Part shown: piece by piece, positions 9,362 to 19,912 of the stretch
Position numbering within the stretch: the stretch's first letter is position 1
Layout of the letters: each line of letters starts with the position of its first letter
Origin: JAGVSZ01 sp019137045
GTDB lineage: Bacteria > Pseudomonadota > Gammaproteobacteria > Burkholderiales > SG8-39
Assembly: GCA_046347635.1 (NCBI GenBank)
Contig: JAXMFT010000002.1
Span: 372,001 to 436,000, forward strand
DNA length: 64,000 nt
Direction of reading: 5' to 3'
Translations under genes and position numbers: made by a program
Notes under the pieces: model-generated
What the model saw: only the letters and a program-made list of their open reading frames with translations
Told to the model about the DNA's origin: nothing
The model's database searches: none

Positions 9362-10354
9362 ATGCGCGAGCGCCCCTCGTCGCGGCGCGAGGGCGTCGGC
9401 ATCGTCCGGCACTACAGCCTCCTCACGCACGAGACCTCCTTCCTCGAGGACGTCCTCGCCGGCCTGGCGCGGCCGCAGAAGGCGATCCCGCCGAAGTACT
9501 TCTACGACGAGCGCGGCTCGCAGCTCTTCGAGCGCATCTGCGAGCTGCCGGAGTACTACCCGACGCGCACCGAGCTCGCGATCATGGACCGTCACGTGGA
9601 CGAGATGGCGGCGCTGCTCGGGCCGGACACCCAGCTCGTCGAGTTCGGTTCGGGCGCGGGCGTGAAGACGCGGCTGCTCGTCGACCGGCTCGAGCCTTCG
9701 CTCTACGTCCCGATCGACATCGCGGAGAGCACGCTGCGCGAGGCGTGCAAGCGGCTCGCGCTCATGTTCCCCTGGCTCAACATCAGCGCGGTGCTCGCCG
9801 ACTTCGCCCGGCCGGTGCGGCTGCCCGAGTTCGTCGGCGTCCCGGTGCGCCGGAAGGTGGTCTATTTCCCCGGCTCGACCATCGGCAACTTCACCCCCGA
9901 CGAAGCGGTCGCGTTCCTCGAGGGCGTGCGCGAGCTGGTCGGTGCGGGCGGGATGCTGCTGATCGGCGTGGACCTGAAGAAGGACAAGCGGGTGCTGGAC
10001 GCCGCCTACGACGACGCGCAGGGCGTCACCGCCGAGTTCAACCTGAACCTCCTCCACCGCATCAACCGCGAGCTCGGCGGCGACTTCCAGGTGAAGCGCT
10101 TCCGCCACAAGGCGTTCTACGACGAGCACAAGGGCTGGATCGAGATGCACCTGGAGAGCCTCTACAGCCAGTTCGCGCACGTGGGCGGGCGGCGGTTCGA
10201 CTTCCGCGTCGGGGAGACGATCCACAGCGAGATCTCGTGCAAGTACTCGGTGGAGGAGTTCCAGGCGCTCGCTGCGCGTGCGCGCTTCCACGCGGAGAAG
10301 GTGTGGACCGACCCGGCGAATCTCTTCGCCGTGCACGCGATGATCGCGGTCTAG
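9362..10354 (+). CDS. egtD: L-histidine N-alpha-methyltransferase (ergothioneine biosynthesis)
   Basis: Transfers three methyl groups from SAM to histidine, giving hercynine. The product is 330 residues, matching EgtD length. Family hallmarks are PPKYFYDERGSQLFERICEL near the N-terminus, the SAM-binding VEFGSGAGVKTRLL, and FPGSTIGNFTPDEA. It starts 5 bp after pbpG on the same strand. No egtB (the sulfoxide synthase normally next to it) is present on either side, so hercynine oxidation must be encoded elsewhere or the product used otherwise. Confidence 0.92.
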   Translation: MRERPSSRREGVGIVRHYSLLTHETSFLEDVLAGLARPQKAIPPKYFYDERGSQLFERICELPEYYPTRTELAIMDRHVDEMAALLGPDTQLVEFGSGAGVKTRLLVDRLEPSLYVPIDIAESTLREACKRLALMFPWLNISAVLADFARPVRLPEFVGVPVRRKVVYFPGSTIGNFTPDEAVAFLEGVRELVGAGGMLLIGVDLKKDKRVLDAAYDDAQGVTAEFNLNLLHRINRELGGDFQVKRFRHKAFYDEHKGWIEMHLESLYSQFAHVGGRRFDFRVGETIHSEISCKYSVEEFQALAARARFHAEKVWTDPANLFAVHAMIAV

Positions 10355-10414
10355 CGCCGACCGCGCTGCTCGCCGTCGCGGGTCAGCGCGGCTCGACCCC
10401 GCGGCTCCCCCGCG

Positions 10415-11191
10415 TCACGCCGCCTGCGCGCTCCGGTGGCCGATCGCGCGCGAGATGCGCTCGGCGGTCTCCTTGACGAGGCTCGCCCACGCCGGCTTCA
10501 TGCGCTCGGCCGGCGCCGACACCGACAGGCCCGAGACGAGCGCGCCGCTGTCGTCGCGCACGCCCGCGCCGATGCAGCGCACGCCGAGCTCCGCCTCCTC
10601 GTTGTCGAGCGCGTAGCCCTGCCGCCGCACCTTCTCCAGCTCGCGCTCGAGCAGCGGCAGGCTCTGGATCGTGTTCTTCGTGTAGCCCGGCAGCCCGGTG
10701 CGCTCGGCGTAGGCGCGCACCCCCTCCGCCCCGTCGTCGAGCAGGAAGAGCTTGCCGACCGCGGTGATGTGCAGCGGCGCGCGCGCGCCGATGATGTTCA
10801 CCACCCGCATCAGCGAGCGGCCGCTCGAGGTGCGCTCGATGTAAACGATCTCGTCGTCGCGCCGCACCGACAGGTTCACCGCCTCCCCGATCTGGGCGTG
10901 CAGCTCGCGCATGAAGGGGAGCGCGTGCTCGCGCACGCTGATGCGCGACTTCACCAGGTTGCCGAGCTCGAGCAGGCGCATGCCGAGCCGGTAGCTGCCC
11001 TGCTCGACGCGCTCGGCCATGCGGTCGCGCACCAGCGCGGTGAGGATGCGGTGCGCGGTGGACGGGTGCAGCCCCGCCTTCGCGGCGAGGATCTTCAGGC
11101 TGACCGCGTCGGCCGAGTCGGAGAGCACGTCGAGCAGCTTCATCATCCGCTCGATGACCTGGATGGAGTTCTTGGATTCCTTGTCGCTCAC
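10415..11191 (-). CDS. IclR-family transcriptional regulator
   Basis: A 258-residue regulator with an N-terminal winged helix (about residues 8-75, KILAAKAGLHPSTAHRILTAL) and a C-terminal ligand-binding domain (ITAVGKLFLLDDG, LDNEEAELGVRCIGAGV). GTG at 11191 is chosen because it yields the standard IclR N-terminus; the frame is open upstream but that part does not resemble the family. The gene is divergent from lutA with 123 bp between them. TAGACT on the minus strand (11226-11231) is a likely -10. Position suggests control of the lut/Bug/mmsA genes; this is inference. Confidence 0.88.
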   Translation of the reverse strand: MSDKESKNSIQVIERMMKLLDVLSDSADAVSLKILAAKAGLHPSTAHRILTALVRDRMAERVEQGSYRLGMRLLELGNLVKSRISVREHALPFMRELHAQIGEAVNLSVRRDDEIVYIERTSSGRSLMRVVNIIGARAPLHITAVGKLFLLDDGAEGVRAYAERTGLPGYTKNTIQSLPLLERELEKVRRQGYALDNEEAELGVRCIGAGVRDDSGALVSGLSVSAPAERMKPAWASLVKETAERISRAIGHRSAQAA

Positions 11192-11225
11192 GGGCGATGC
11201 GGGTGCGCGGCTGCCGACGGGCGAA

Positions 11226-11231
11226 AGTCTA
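11226..11231 (-). promoter_or_regulatory. Candidate -10 hexamer for the iclR gene
   Basis: TAGACT on the minus strand, 35 bp before the GTG start, matches the TATAAT consensus at four positions. No strong -35 element is seen. On the plus strand TGCTAAGCT (11276-11284) may serve lutA as an extended -10. Both lie in the same 123-bp divergent region, where an IclR operator would be expected. Confidence 0.3.
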
Positions 11232-11314
11232 CACCGCGATCCGGAAGCGGCGCGGGGCGCGGGCGAGAACCCGTGTGCTAAGCTTCGCGCGCCCCGCAGC
11301 ACGACAAGAACGCG

Positions 11315-12046
11315 ATGCGCGTCGGTCTCTTCGTCACCTGCCTCGTCGACCTGATGCGCCCGAGCGTCGGCTTCGCCGCCATCGAGCTGCTCGAGGCCGC
11401 GGGCTGCGCGGTCTACGTCCCGCCGACCCAGACCTGCTGCGGCCAGCCCGGCTACAACTCGGGCGACCGCGCGGCGGCGCGCGCGCTCGCGGAGAAGGTG
11501 CTCGCCGAGTTCGAGGACTGCGAATACCTGGTCGCTCCGTCGGGGTCCTGCGCCGGGATGATCAAGACCCACTATCCCGAGCTCTTCGACGACGCCCCGG
11601 CGCTGCGCGCGCGCGTCGAGCGCCTCGCCGCGCGCGTCCACGAGCTCACCGATTTCCTCGCCAACGTGGCGCGCCTCGCGCGCGTGCCCGGGGGCTTCCG
11701 CGGCCGGATCACCTATCACGACTCGTGCTCGGGCCTGCGCGAGCTGGGCGTGAAGGGGCAGCCGCGCGCGCTGCTCGCGCGCATGCCGGGCCTGGAGCTG
11801 GTCGAGATGGGCGACTGCGAGCAGTGCTGCGGCTTCGGCGGGACGTTCTCGGTCAAGTTCGGCGAGATCTCCGGCGCGATCGCCGAGCGCAAGTGCCGGG
11901 CGATCGAGGCGAGCGGCGCCGACGCGGTCGTGCTCGGCGACCTCGGTTGCATGCTCAACATCGAGGGCCGGCTGCGGCGGCGCGGCAACGAGACGACGAA
12001 GGTGCTGCACGTCGCCGAGGTCCTCGCGGGCAAGAGCGGGCGCTGA
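11315..12046 (+). CDS. lutA: L-lactate utilization protein A (LutA/YkgE), cysteine-rich Fe-S protein
   Basis: Subunit of the LutABC-type L-lactate oxidation complex. The 243-residue product contains two copies of the CCG (cysteine-rich) domain: TCCGQPGYNSG near residue 40 and EQCCGFGGTFSVKFG near residue 170, with SGSCAGMIKTHYP and HDSCSGLRELG supplying further Cys. These bind Fe-S clusters in the family. It ends with TGATG, overlapping the lutB start by one base, so the two are translationally coupled. Glycolate oxidase GlcF uses the same domain, but length and partner point to LutA. Confidence 0.9.
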   Translation: MRVGLFVTCLVDLMRPSVGFAAIELLEAAGCAVYVPPTQTCCGQPGYNSGDRAAARALAEKVLAEFEDCEYLVAPSGSCAGMIKTHYPELFDDAPALRARVERLAARVHELTDFLANVARLARVPGGFRGRITYHDSCSGLRELGVKGQPRALLARMPGLELVEMGDCEQCCGFGGTFSVKFGEISGAIAERKCRAIEASGADAVVLGDLGCMLNIEGRLRRRGNETTKVLHVAEVLAGKSGR

Positions 12047-13461
12047 TGCAGGTCCAGTCGCTCCACTTCAAGCGCCGCGCGCACGAGGCGCTCGGCAACG
12101 CGACGCTGCAGTCGAACCTCGAGAAGTTCGGCGCCGGCGGGCTGGCGCTGCTGCGCGCCCGGGCGGTCGAGGCCTACGGGCGCGACGCCTTCGAGCGGCT
12201 GCGCGACGCGGGCGCGGAGATCCGCGACCGCTCGCTCGCCGACCTCGACACGCTGATCGAGCGCTTCGAGCGCGAGGCGACCGCGCGCGGCGCGACGGTG
12301 CTGTTCGCCCGCACCGGCGAGGAGGCGCGCGACCTCGTGCTCGAGATCTGCCGGCGGCACCGCCTCACGAAGGCGGTGAAGTCGAAGTCGATGCTCTCGG
12401 AGGAGGCCGGCCTCAACGAAGCGCTCGCCGCCGCCGGCGTGACCCCGGTGGAGACCGACCTCGGCGAGTACATCATCCAGCTCGCCCACGAGGCGCCGTC
12501 GCACATCATCGCGCCGGCGGTGCACAAGTCGAAGGACGAGGTCGCCGACCTGTTCGCGAGCACGCACGCAAAGCCGCGCAAGACCGACATCCCCGCGATG
12601 ACGCGCGAGGCGCGCGAGGCGCTGCGCGCGCACTTCCTCGAGGCGGATCTCGGCATCTCGGGCGGCAACTTCCTCGTCGCCGAGACCGGCTCGGGCGCGA
12701 TCGTCACCAACGAGGGCAACGGGCGCATGGTGACGACGCTGCCGCGCGTGCACGTCTGCATCACCGGAATCGAGAAGGTGATCCCGACGCTCGAGGATTT
12801 CGCGACGCTGATGCGGCTGCTGCCGCGCTCGGCCACCGGGCAGCCGATCTCGAACTACGTCAGCCTCTTCACCGGGCCGAAGCGGCCGGGCGACCGCGAC
12901 GGCCCGGAGCACATGTACTTCGTGCTGGTCGACGGCGGGCGCACCAACCTCGTCGGCACGGACATGGAGGAGATGCTGCGCTGCATCCGCTGCGGCGCGT
13001 GCATGAACCACTGCCCGGTGTACAAGACCGTCGGCGGTCACGCGTACGGCTGGGTGTACCCGGGGCCGATGGGCTCGGTGCTCACGCCGGCGTACGTCGG
13101 GCTCGAGAACGCGCTCGACCTCCCGCACGCGTCCACGCTGTGCAACCAGTGCGGCGTGGTGTGCCCGGTGAAGATCCCGCTGCCCGAGCTGCTCAGGAAG
13201 CTGCGCGAGAAGCAGGTCGACCGCGGCCTGCGCCCGTGGACCGAGCGGGCGGGGCTGCGCCTGTGGGCCTGGGCGGCGCTGCATCCGCGCGTGTACGCGT
13301 TCGGGACGTGGTGGGCGGCGCGGTACCTGAGGTTCATGGGCGGCGGCGCAAAGCGGATTCGCAAGCTGCCGTTCGCCGGCGGCTGGACCGTGAGCCGCGA
13401 TTTCCCGGCGCCGGAGGGGAAGACCTTCCGCGAGCTCTACCGCAAGCGGCGCGGCGCCTGA
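12046..13461 (+). CDS. lutB: L-lactate utilization protein B (LutB/YkgF), ferredoxin-type
   Basis: A 471-residue Fe-S protein. The N-terminal two thirds are the LUD/YkgG-like domain (VKSKSMLSEEAGLNEAL, DLGISGGNFLVAETGS, VHVCITGIEKVIPT). The C-terminal part carries two 4Fe-4S motifs, CIRCGACMNHCPVY and CNQCGVVCPVKIPL, plus a conserved tail (REKQVDRGLRPWTERAGLRL). It probably passes electrons from lactate to the respiratory chain. The third usual gene, lutC, is missing: the next gene is a Bug receptor. Confidence 0.92.
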   Translation: MQVQSLHFKRRAHEALGNATLQSNLEKFGAGGLALLRARAVEAYGRDAFERLRDAGAEIRDRSLADLDTLIERFEREATARGATVLFARTGEEARDLVLEICRRHRLTKAVKSKSMLSEEAGLNEALAAAGVTPVETDLGEYIIQLAHEAPSHIIAPAVHKSKDEVADLFASTHAKPRKTDIPAMTREAREALRAHFLEADLGISGGNFLVAETGSGAIVTNEGNGRMVTTLPRVHVCITGIEKVIPTLEDFATLMRLLPRSATGQPISNYVSLFTGPKRPGDRDGPEHMYFVLVDGGRTNLVGTDMEEMLRCIRCGACMNHCPVYKTVGGHAYGWVYPGPMGSVLTPAYVGLENALDLPHASTLCNQCGVVCPVKIPLPELLRKLREKQVDRGLRPWTERAGLRLWAWAALHPRVYAFGTWWAARYLRFMGGGAKRIRKLPFAGGWTVSRDFPAPEGKTFRELYRKRRGA

Positions 13462-13485
13462 GCCTTTCTCGAGGAGGAGGGGATC

Positions 13486-14445
13486 ATGAGACTGCAGCTA
13501 CGCGTCGTCGCGACGCTCGCGCTCGCCGCGCTGTGCGCCGGCGCTCAGGCCCAGTACCCCGCGAAGCCGATCCGGCTCGTCGTGCCGTTTCCGGCCGGCG
13601 GCGCGGCCGAGCTCGGCGCTCGCGTCTTCGCGCAGCCGCTCGGCCAGGCGCTCGGCCAGCCGGTGGTCGTCGAGGCGCGCCCGGGCGGCGACGGCGTGAT
13701 CGCCGCCGAGGCGGTGATGAAGGCAGCCCCGGACGGATACACGCTGCTCTACGCGACCAACACCGCGTTCAACTGGGTGCCGGCGACGCGGAAGCAGCCG
13801 CCCTACGATCCGGTCGCGGACTTCACGCCGGTGTCGCTGATCGGCTACTTCGGGTTCTTCCTCTTCACCCACCCGAGCGTGCCGGCGCAATCGGTCGCGG
13901 AGCTGCTCGCCTACGCGCGCGCCAACCCCGGCAAGCTGAACGCCGGGACCGGGAACAGCACGAGCCAGCTCCTCAGCGCGCAGCTCGCGGCCCTCGAGAA
14001 GCTCGACATCGTCCAGGTGCCCTACAAGGGCGACGCCCCGCTCACCATCGACCTCCTGGGCGGGCGCGTGCAGATGGCGTTCGCCACCCCGGGAAGCGCG
14101 CTGCCGCAGGTGAAGGAGGGCAAGCTGCGGGTGCTCGCCGCCATGTTCCCGAACCGCAGCCCGCTCATGCCGGAGGTGCCGACCGCCGCCGAGGCGGGGC
14201 TCGGCAAGCTCTCGATCACCCCGTGGGGCGGGGTGTTCGGTCCGGCGCGCATGCCGAAGGAGGTGGCCGACCGGCTGGCGCGCGAGATCGCCCGGGTGCT
14301 GCAGCGGCCGGAGGTCCGCGAGGGCTTCGGCAAGATCGCCTTCGACCCGAAGAGCTCGACGCCGGACGAGCTGACCGCGCTCCTGCGGTTCCAGATGGAG
14401 ATCTGGCGCCGCACCGCGGAGTCGGTCGGCATCACGCCGAAGTAG
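13486..14445 (+). CDS. Tripartite tricarboxylate transporter substrate-binding protein (Bug family)
   Basis: Periplasmic solute receptor of 319 residues. The signal peptide ends at AGAQA (about residue 22) and is followed by YPAKPIRLVVPFPAGG, the diagnostic Bug start. VPYKGDAPLTIDLLGG and the closing QMEIWRRTAESVGI are also typical. It starts 24 bp after lutB behind GAGGAGGGG, so cotranscription is likely. No TctA/TctB membrane components are adjacent, which is common for Bug proteins in Bordetella/Burkholderiales-type genomes. The ligand is probably a carboxylate but is not identifiable from sequence. Confidence 0.9.
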   Translation: MRLQLRVVATLALAALCAGAQAQYPAKPIRLVVPFPAGGAAELGARVFAQPLGQALGQPVVVEARPGGDGVIAAEAVMKAAPDGYTLLYATNTAFNWVPATRKQPPYDPVADFTPVSLIGYFGFFLFTHPSVPAQSVAELLAYARANPGKLNAGTGNSTSQLLSAQLAALEKLDIVQVPYKGDAPLTIDLLGGRVQMAFATPGSALPQVKEGKLRVLAAMFPNRSPLMPEVPTAAEAGLGKLSITPWGGVFGPARMPKEVADRLAREIARVLQRPEVREGFGKIAFDPKSSTPDELTALLRFQMEIWRRTAESVGITPK

Positions 14446-14510
14446 GGCGGCGGCGCAGTCGGCGCGCCGATTCGGGGCAAAATAGCGGCTCTCGCGCCAG
14501 GAGAGCCCGC

Positions 14511-16025
<1,515 letters not shown>

Positions 16026-16049
16026 GCGGCCGGTCGCCGCGGCGCTGCG

Positions 16050-17387
16050 TCAATCCGCGCGCACGAGCGGCAGCACCAGCGCCTGCGCGTTCACGCGCGC
16101 GCCGATGCGCGCGAGCAGGAGGAACGAGCCGACGAGCTTGCGGTGCAGGAACAGGGTCGCCGGCGGCGGGGCGCGCAGCAGGCCCTGGCGGAACGCGAGG
16201 TCGAAGCCGACGTTGCGCACCCGCGACGGCAGCGTCGAGGCCGCGAAGTCGTACGGGCCGCGGTGGCGCAGCGGCTCGCACACGAGCAGGATGAGGTCGA
16301 CGACCGCGCGCACGCGGCTGCGCGAGTCCTCCGGCGCGAGGTAACCGATCTCGGTCGCGTAGCGCTGCACCCGCGCGCGGTGGCCCGCGATCACCGCGCG
16401 CGTGATCCCGCGGTAGCGCTCCACCAGCGCGCGCGGGAACTCGCACGTCGCGCCGAAGTCGAGCAGCGCCACGCGCCCGGCCGCGGGGTCCCACAGGTAG
16501 TTCCCGAAGTGCGGGTCGGTCTGCATCGCGCGGAACTCGAACAGCTCGCGGAAGACGAGCCGCTCGAGCGCCGCGCCGATCTCGTCCCGGAGCCCCTGCG
16601 GGGCGGCGGCGAGCGCCTCGAGCGGCTCCCCGTGCACGTAGTCCATCGCCAGCACCCGCTCGGTGGTGAGGTCGGCGTGCACCCGCGGCACCGCGAGGCG
16701 CGGCTCGCCGGCGACCAGGCGCCGGAAGCGCGCGAGGTGCCGCGCCTCGGCGAGATAGTCGGCTTCCTCGTGCAGCTGGCGCTTCGCCTCGGCGACGATG
16801 CCCGCGATCTCGATCTCGAGCGGCAGCAGGTTGAGCAGCCGCAGCAGCACCGCGACGTTGTCGACGTCGCTGTCCACCGACCGCGCGACGCCCGGGTACT
16901 GCACCTTGAGCGCGAGGTCGCGCCCGTCGGCGGCGACCGCGCGGTGCACCTGGCCGATCGACGCCGCGGCGATCGGCTCCTCGTCGAAGCGCGCGAACCG
17001 CTTGCGCCAGCCCGTACCGAGCTCCCGTCCGAGCACGCGGGCGAGCTGCGCGGTCGGCATGGGTCTCGCCCCGGACCGCAAGGTGGCGAGTGCCCGCGCG
17101 AACTCCGGCGGCAGCAGGTCTTCGCCCTCGAGCGACAGCAGCTGCCCGAGCTTCATCGCCGCGCCGCGCAGGCGCGCCAGGCGCGCCGCCAGCCGCTCGG
17201 CGCTCGCCGCGGTCAGGAAGACGCTGCTCGCGCCGGCGGGGGCGGCGGACGCGAGCCGGCGCAGCCCCTCGACTGCGCCGCCGACCGCGAGCTCGCCGGC
17301 GGCGACCCCCAGCGAGAAGAGCCGCCCGAGGCGCGTCTGCGGCAGCGCCGTGCCCGGCTTGCGGCGTCCCGGGGTCACCGGCCGCAC
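16050..17387 (-). CDS. ABC1/UbiB-family protein kinase-like protein
   Basis: A 445-residue member of the UbiB/ADCK family of atypical kinases or ATPases. The N-terminal KLGQ motif appears in AAMKLGQLLSLEG. The Ala-rich loop is AASIGQVHRA, the catalytic segment DPHFGNYLWDP, and the metal-binding motif is LLDFGATCEF. Members support ubiquinone synthesis or lipid handling; this shorter soluble form lacks the C-terminal membrane helices of E. coli UbiB. GTG 17387 (or GTG 17378) is the likely start, since the frame upstream is antisense to the next gene. It is divergent from the decarboxylase-like gene, 45 bp apart. Confidence 0.83.
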   Translation of the reverse strand: MRPVTPGRRKPGTALPQTRLGRLFSLGVAAGELAVGGAVEGLRRLASAAPAGASSVFLTAASAERLAARLARLRGAAMKLGQLLSLEGEDLLPPEFARALATLRSGARPMPTAQLARVLGRELGTGWRKRFARFDEEPIAAASIGQVHRAVAADGRDLALKVQYPGVARSVDSDVDNVAVLLRLLNLLPLEIEIAGIVAEAKRQLHEEADYLAEARHLARFRRLVAGEPRLAVPRVHADLTTERVLAMDYVHGEPLEALAAAPQGLRDEIGAALERLVFRELFEFRAMQTDPHFGNYLWDPAAGRVALLDFGATCEFPRALVERYRGITRAVIAGHRARVQRYATEIGYLAPEDSRSRVRAVVDLILLVCEPLRHRGPYDFAASTLPSRVRNVGFDLAFRQGLLRAPPPATLFLHRKLVGSFLLLARIGARVNAQALVLPLVRAD

Positions 17388-17432
17388 CCGCGTGCTATGT
17401 TTGCCGCCGCCTGCACGGAGGAGAACGAACCC

Positions 17433-17813
17433 ATGGATGACCAGACGCTCTACGATCGCGGCATGGCGGTGCGCAAGGAGGTGCTCGGCGCGCAGTACGT
17501 CGACAAGGCGCTCGCCGCCGCCGATTCCTTCAGCCAGCCCTGGCAGGAGTATGTCACCAAGCACTGCTGGGGCGCGATCTGGACGCGCCCCGGCCTCTCG
17601 CGCAAGACGCGCAGCATGCTCAACCTCGCGCTGCTCGCGGCCGCCGGCCACGCCGAGGAGCTGAAGCTGCACCTGCGCGGCGCGCTCGCCAACGGCGTCA
17701 CCCGCGACGAGATCGCGGAGATCTTCCTGCAGGTCGGCGCCTACGCGGGCGCGCCGAGCGCGCTCAGCGCGTTCCGGGCCGCCCGGGAAGTGTTCGCGCA
17801 GGAGCAGGGCTGA
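17433..17813 (+). CDS. Carboxymuconolactone decarboxylase family protein (PcaC-like)
   Basis: A 126-residue all-helical protein. YDRGMAVRKEVLG at the N-terminus, EYVTKHCWGAIWTRPGL, and HLRGALANGVTRDEIAEIF with YAGAPSALSAF are the PcaC/CMD signature. PcaC decarboxylates 4-carboxymuconolactone in protocatechuate breakdown. No other pca gene is nearby, so a broader CMD-family role cannot be excluded. ATG 17433 follows GGAGGAGAACGAACCC. TATGTT at 17396-17401 preceded by TGC is a possible extended -10. Confidence 0.85.
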   Translation: MDDQTLYDRGMAVRKEVLGAQYVDKALAAADSFSQPWQEYVTKHCWGAIWTRPGLSRKTRSMLNLALLAAAGHAEELKLHLRGALANGVTRDEIAEIFLQVGAYAGAPSALSAFRAAREVFAQEQG

Positions 17814-17835
17814 CGCCCGCGGCGGCGAGGCGGTC

Positions 17836-18645
17836 ATGACCGAGGAGACGCGCGAACCCGCGCCCGAGGGCGCGCGGCGCGAGCCCGAGTACCTGACGGT
17901 CACGAGCGGGCTGCCGCCGATCCGCGCCGTCGGCCTGGACGCGCCGTGGCGCTGGCTGCGCGCGGGCTGGCGCGACTTCCGCGCGGCGACCGGGGCGAGC
18001 CTCTTCTACGGCGGCGTGCTCACCGCGATGGGCGTGATCCTCACGCAGTCGTGGGGGAAGGGGGCGATCGAGATCGCGTTCCTGACCGGCTTCCTGATCG
18101 TCGGCCCGTTCCTCGCCATGGGCCTGTACGACATCAGCCGGCGGGTGCGGTCGGGCCGGCGGGCGATGGTCGGCGACACGCTGACCGCGTGGAAGGCGAA
18201 CCCGGGCGCGATCGGGTTCTACGCGGTGATCCTCGCGCTGCTGCTCGCGGTGTGGATCCGCGTCTCGATCGTCGTGGTGGCGCTGTTCTTCCCGCAGGGC
18301 GTGCCGAGCGGCGCGACGCTCGCCGCGCAGCTCCTCGAGTCGCCCGACGCGCTCGCGTTCATCGGCGCCTACGTCGCGGCCGGCTGCGGGTTCGCGCTGT
18401 TCGTCTTCGCCACCTCGGTGGTGTCGCTGCCGATGCTGCTCGAGCGCGAGCGGATGGACGCGCTCTCGGCGATGATCACGAGCTTCAACGCGCTGCGCGC
18501 CAACTTCCGGCCGATGGTGCTGTGGGGCGCGCTCGTCGTCGCCCTGACCGCGGCCGGGTTCGCGACCTTCTACGTCGGCCTGCTCGTCGCGCTGCCGGTC
18601 ATCGGGCACGCGACCTGGCACGCGTACAAGGACGTGGTGGAGTGA
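17836..18645 (+). CDS. DUF2189 family integral membrane protein
   Basis: A 269-residue membrane protein with a soluble N-terminal 45 residues (LPPIRAVGLDAPWRWLRAGWRDF) followed by about six hydrophobic segments. The DUF2189 pattern, an opening amphipathic helix, GPFLAMGLYDISRR, and a final segment ending in HATWHAYKDVVE, is clear. The function is unknown for the family. It starts 22 bp after the CMD gene on the same strand and may be cotranscribed. It runs convergently into aroG with 7 bp between stops. Confidence 0.82.
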   Translation: MTEETREPAPEGARREPEYLTVTSGLPPIRAVGLDAPWRWLRAGWRDFRAATGASLFYGGVLTAMGVILTQSWGKGAIEIAFLTGFLIVGPFLAMGLYDISRRVRSGRRAMVGDTLTAWKANPGAIGFYAVILALLLAVWIRVSIVVVALFFPQGVPSGATLAAQLLESPDALAFIGAYVAAGCGFALFVFATSVVSLPMLLERERMDALSAMITSFNALRANFRPMVLWGALVVALTAAGFATFYVGLLVALPVIGHATWHAYKDVVE

Positions 18646-18652
18646 CGCGGGG

Positions 18653-19726
18653 CTAGGTCGCGCGCGCCGCCAGCGCGCGGCCGAGCTCGGCGTTCGCGCG
18701 CGCGAGCATCTCCTCGGTCGTCGCCCAGTCGACGCACGCGTCGGTCACCGACACGCCGTACCGGAGCTGCGACAGGTCGTCCGGGATCGGCTGGCTCCCG
18801 GCCGCCAGGTTCGACTCGACCATCAGCCCGACGATCGAGCGGTTGCCCTCGGCGATCTGGTGCACGACGTCGTGGAACACGAGCGGCTGCAGCGTGTGGT
18901 CCTTGAGGCTGTTCGCGTGCGAGCAGTCGACGACGATGTTCGCCGGCAGCCCGGCCGCCGCGAGCGCCTTCTCCGCCAGGCGCACGCTTACCGTGTCGTA
19001 GTTCGGCCGCCCCCCGCCGCCGCGCAGGACGAGGTGGCCGTGGCGGTTGCCGCTGGTGCGCACGATCGCCGGGCGGCCCTGCGGGTTGATGCCGAGGAAG
19101 CTGTGCGGCGCGGCGGCCGAGCGGATCGCGTTCACCGCCACCTCGAGCCCGCCGTCGGTCCCGTTCTTGAACCCGACCGGGGCGGACAGGCCGCTCGCCA
19201 TCTCGCGGTGCGTCTGCGACTCGGTCGTGCGCGCGCCGATCGCGTACCAGCTGATCAGGTCCCCGAGGTACTGCGGCGACAGGGGGTCGAGCGCCTCGGA
19301 GCCCGCCGGCAGCCCCAGCTCGGCGAACTGCGCGAGCAGCCGGCGCGCGCGCACGAGCCCCTCGTCGATGCGGAACGAGTCGTCCATGTGCGGGTCGTTG
19401 ATGAAGCCCTTCCAGCCGGTCGACGTGCGCGGCTTCTCGAAGTAGACCCGCATCACGACGCAGATCGTGTCGCGCACGCGCTCGGCCGCGCGCGCGAGCC
19501 GCGCGGCGTAGTCGAGCGCCGCCTGCGGGTCGTGGATCGAGCAGGGCCCCGCGACCACGAACAGCCGCGGGTCGCGGCGCTCGAGGATCGCGCGCACCGT
19601 CTCCCGGCCGCGCGCCACCGTCTCCGCCGCGCGCTCGCTGAGCGGTACGGCGGCGTGCAGCGCCTCCGGCGTCGGCATCTCCTCCATGCCGGCGACGTTG
19701 AGGTTTTCGAGGATGGGACGGGTCAT
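18653..19726 (-). CDS. aroG: 3-deoxy-7-phosphoheptulonate synthase (class I DAHP synthase)
   Basis: First step of the shikimate pathway: PEP plus erythrose-4-phosphate. The 357-residue product has the class I motifs VVAGPCSIHDP (metal Cys), RVYFEKPRTSTGWKGFINDP, SPVGFKNGTDG, NRHGHLVLRGG and DCSHANS. ATG 19726 begins MTRPILENLNVAG; there is no clear Shine-Dalgarno, and the upstream frame is not gene-like. Which aromatic amino acid inhibits it cannot be read with confidence. It is divergent from the deacetylase-like gene. Confidence 0.94.
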   Translation of the reverse strand: MTRPILENLNVAGMEEMPTPEALHAAVPLSERAAETVARGRETVRAILERRDPRLFVVAGPCSIHDPQAALDYAARLARAAERVRDTICVVMRVYFEKPRTSTGWKGFINDPHMDDSFRIDEGLVRARRLLAQFAELGLPAGSEALDPLSPQYLGDLISWYAIGARTTESQTHREMASGLSAPVGFKNGTDGGLEVAVNAIRSAAAPHSFLGINPQGRPAIVRTSGNRHGHLVLRGGGGRPNYDTVSVRLAEKALAAAGLPANIVVDCSHANSLKDHTLQPLVFHDVVHQIAEGNRSIVGLMVESNLAAGSQPIPDDLSQLRYGVSVTDACVDWATTEEMLARANAELGRALAARAT

Positions 19727-19912
19727 GGGCGCGGCGGGGGGGCGCGAGCCGCGATTATCCCCCGAGTCGCAGGGAAACCGGCGCCGCGGGCGCCCGTGCG
19801 CGACCGTCGCCGCGGCGCCGCCCGCGGCGGCGTGAGCTACACTGCGCCCGGTGCGCGCGCGGCCTCGCGCACGCGCGCCGCGCCCCGGCGGCACTCGGGC
19901 CTTGCCACGCAA

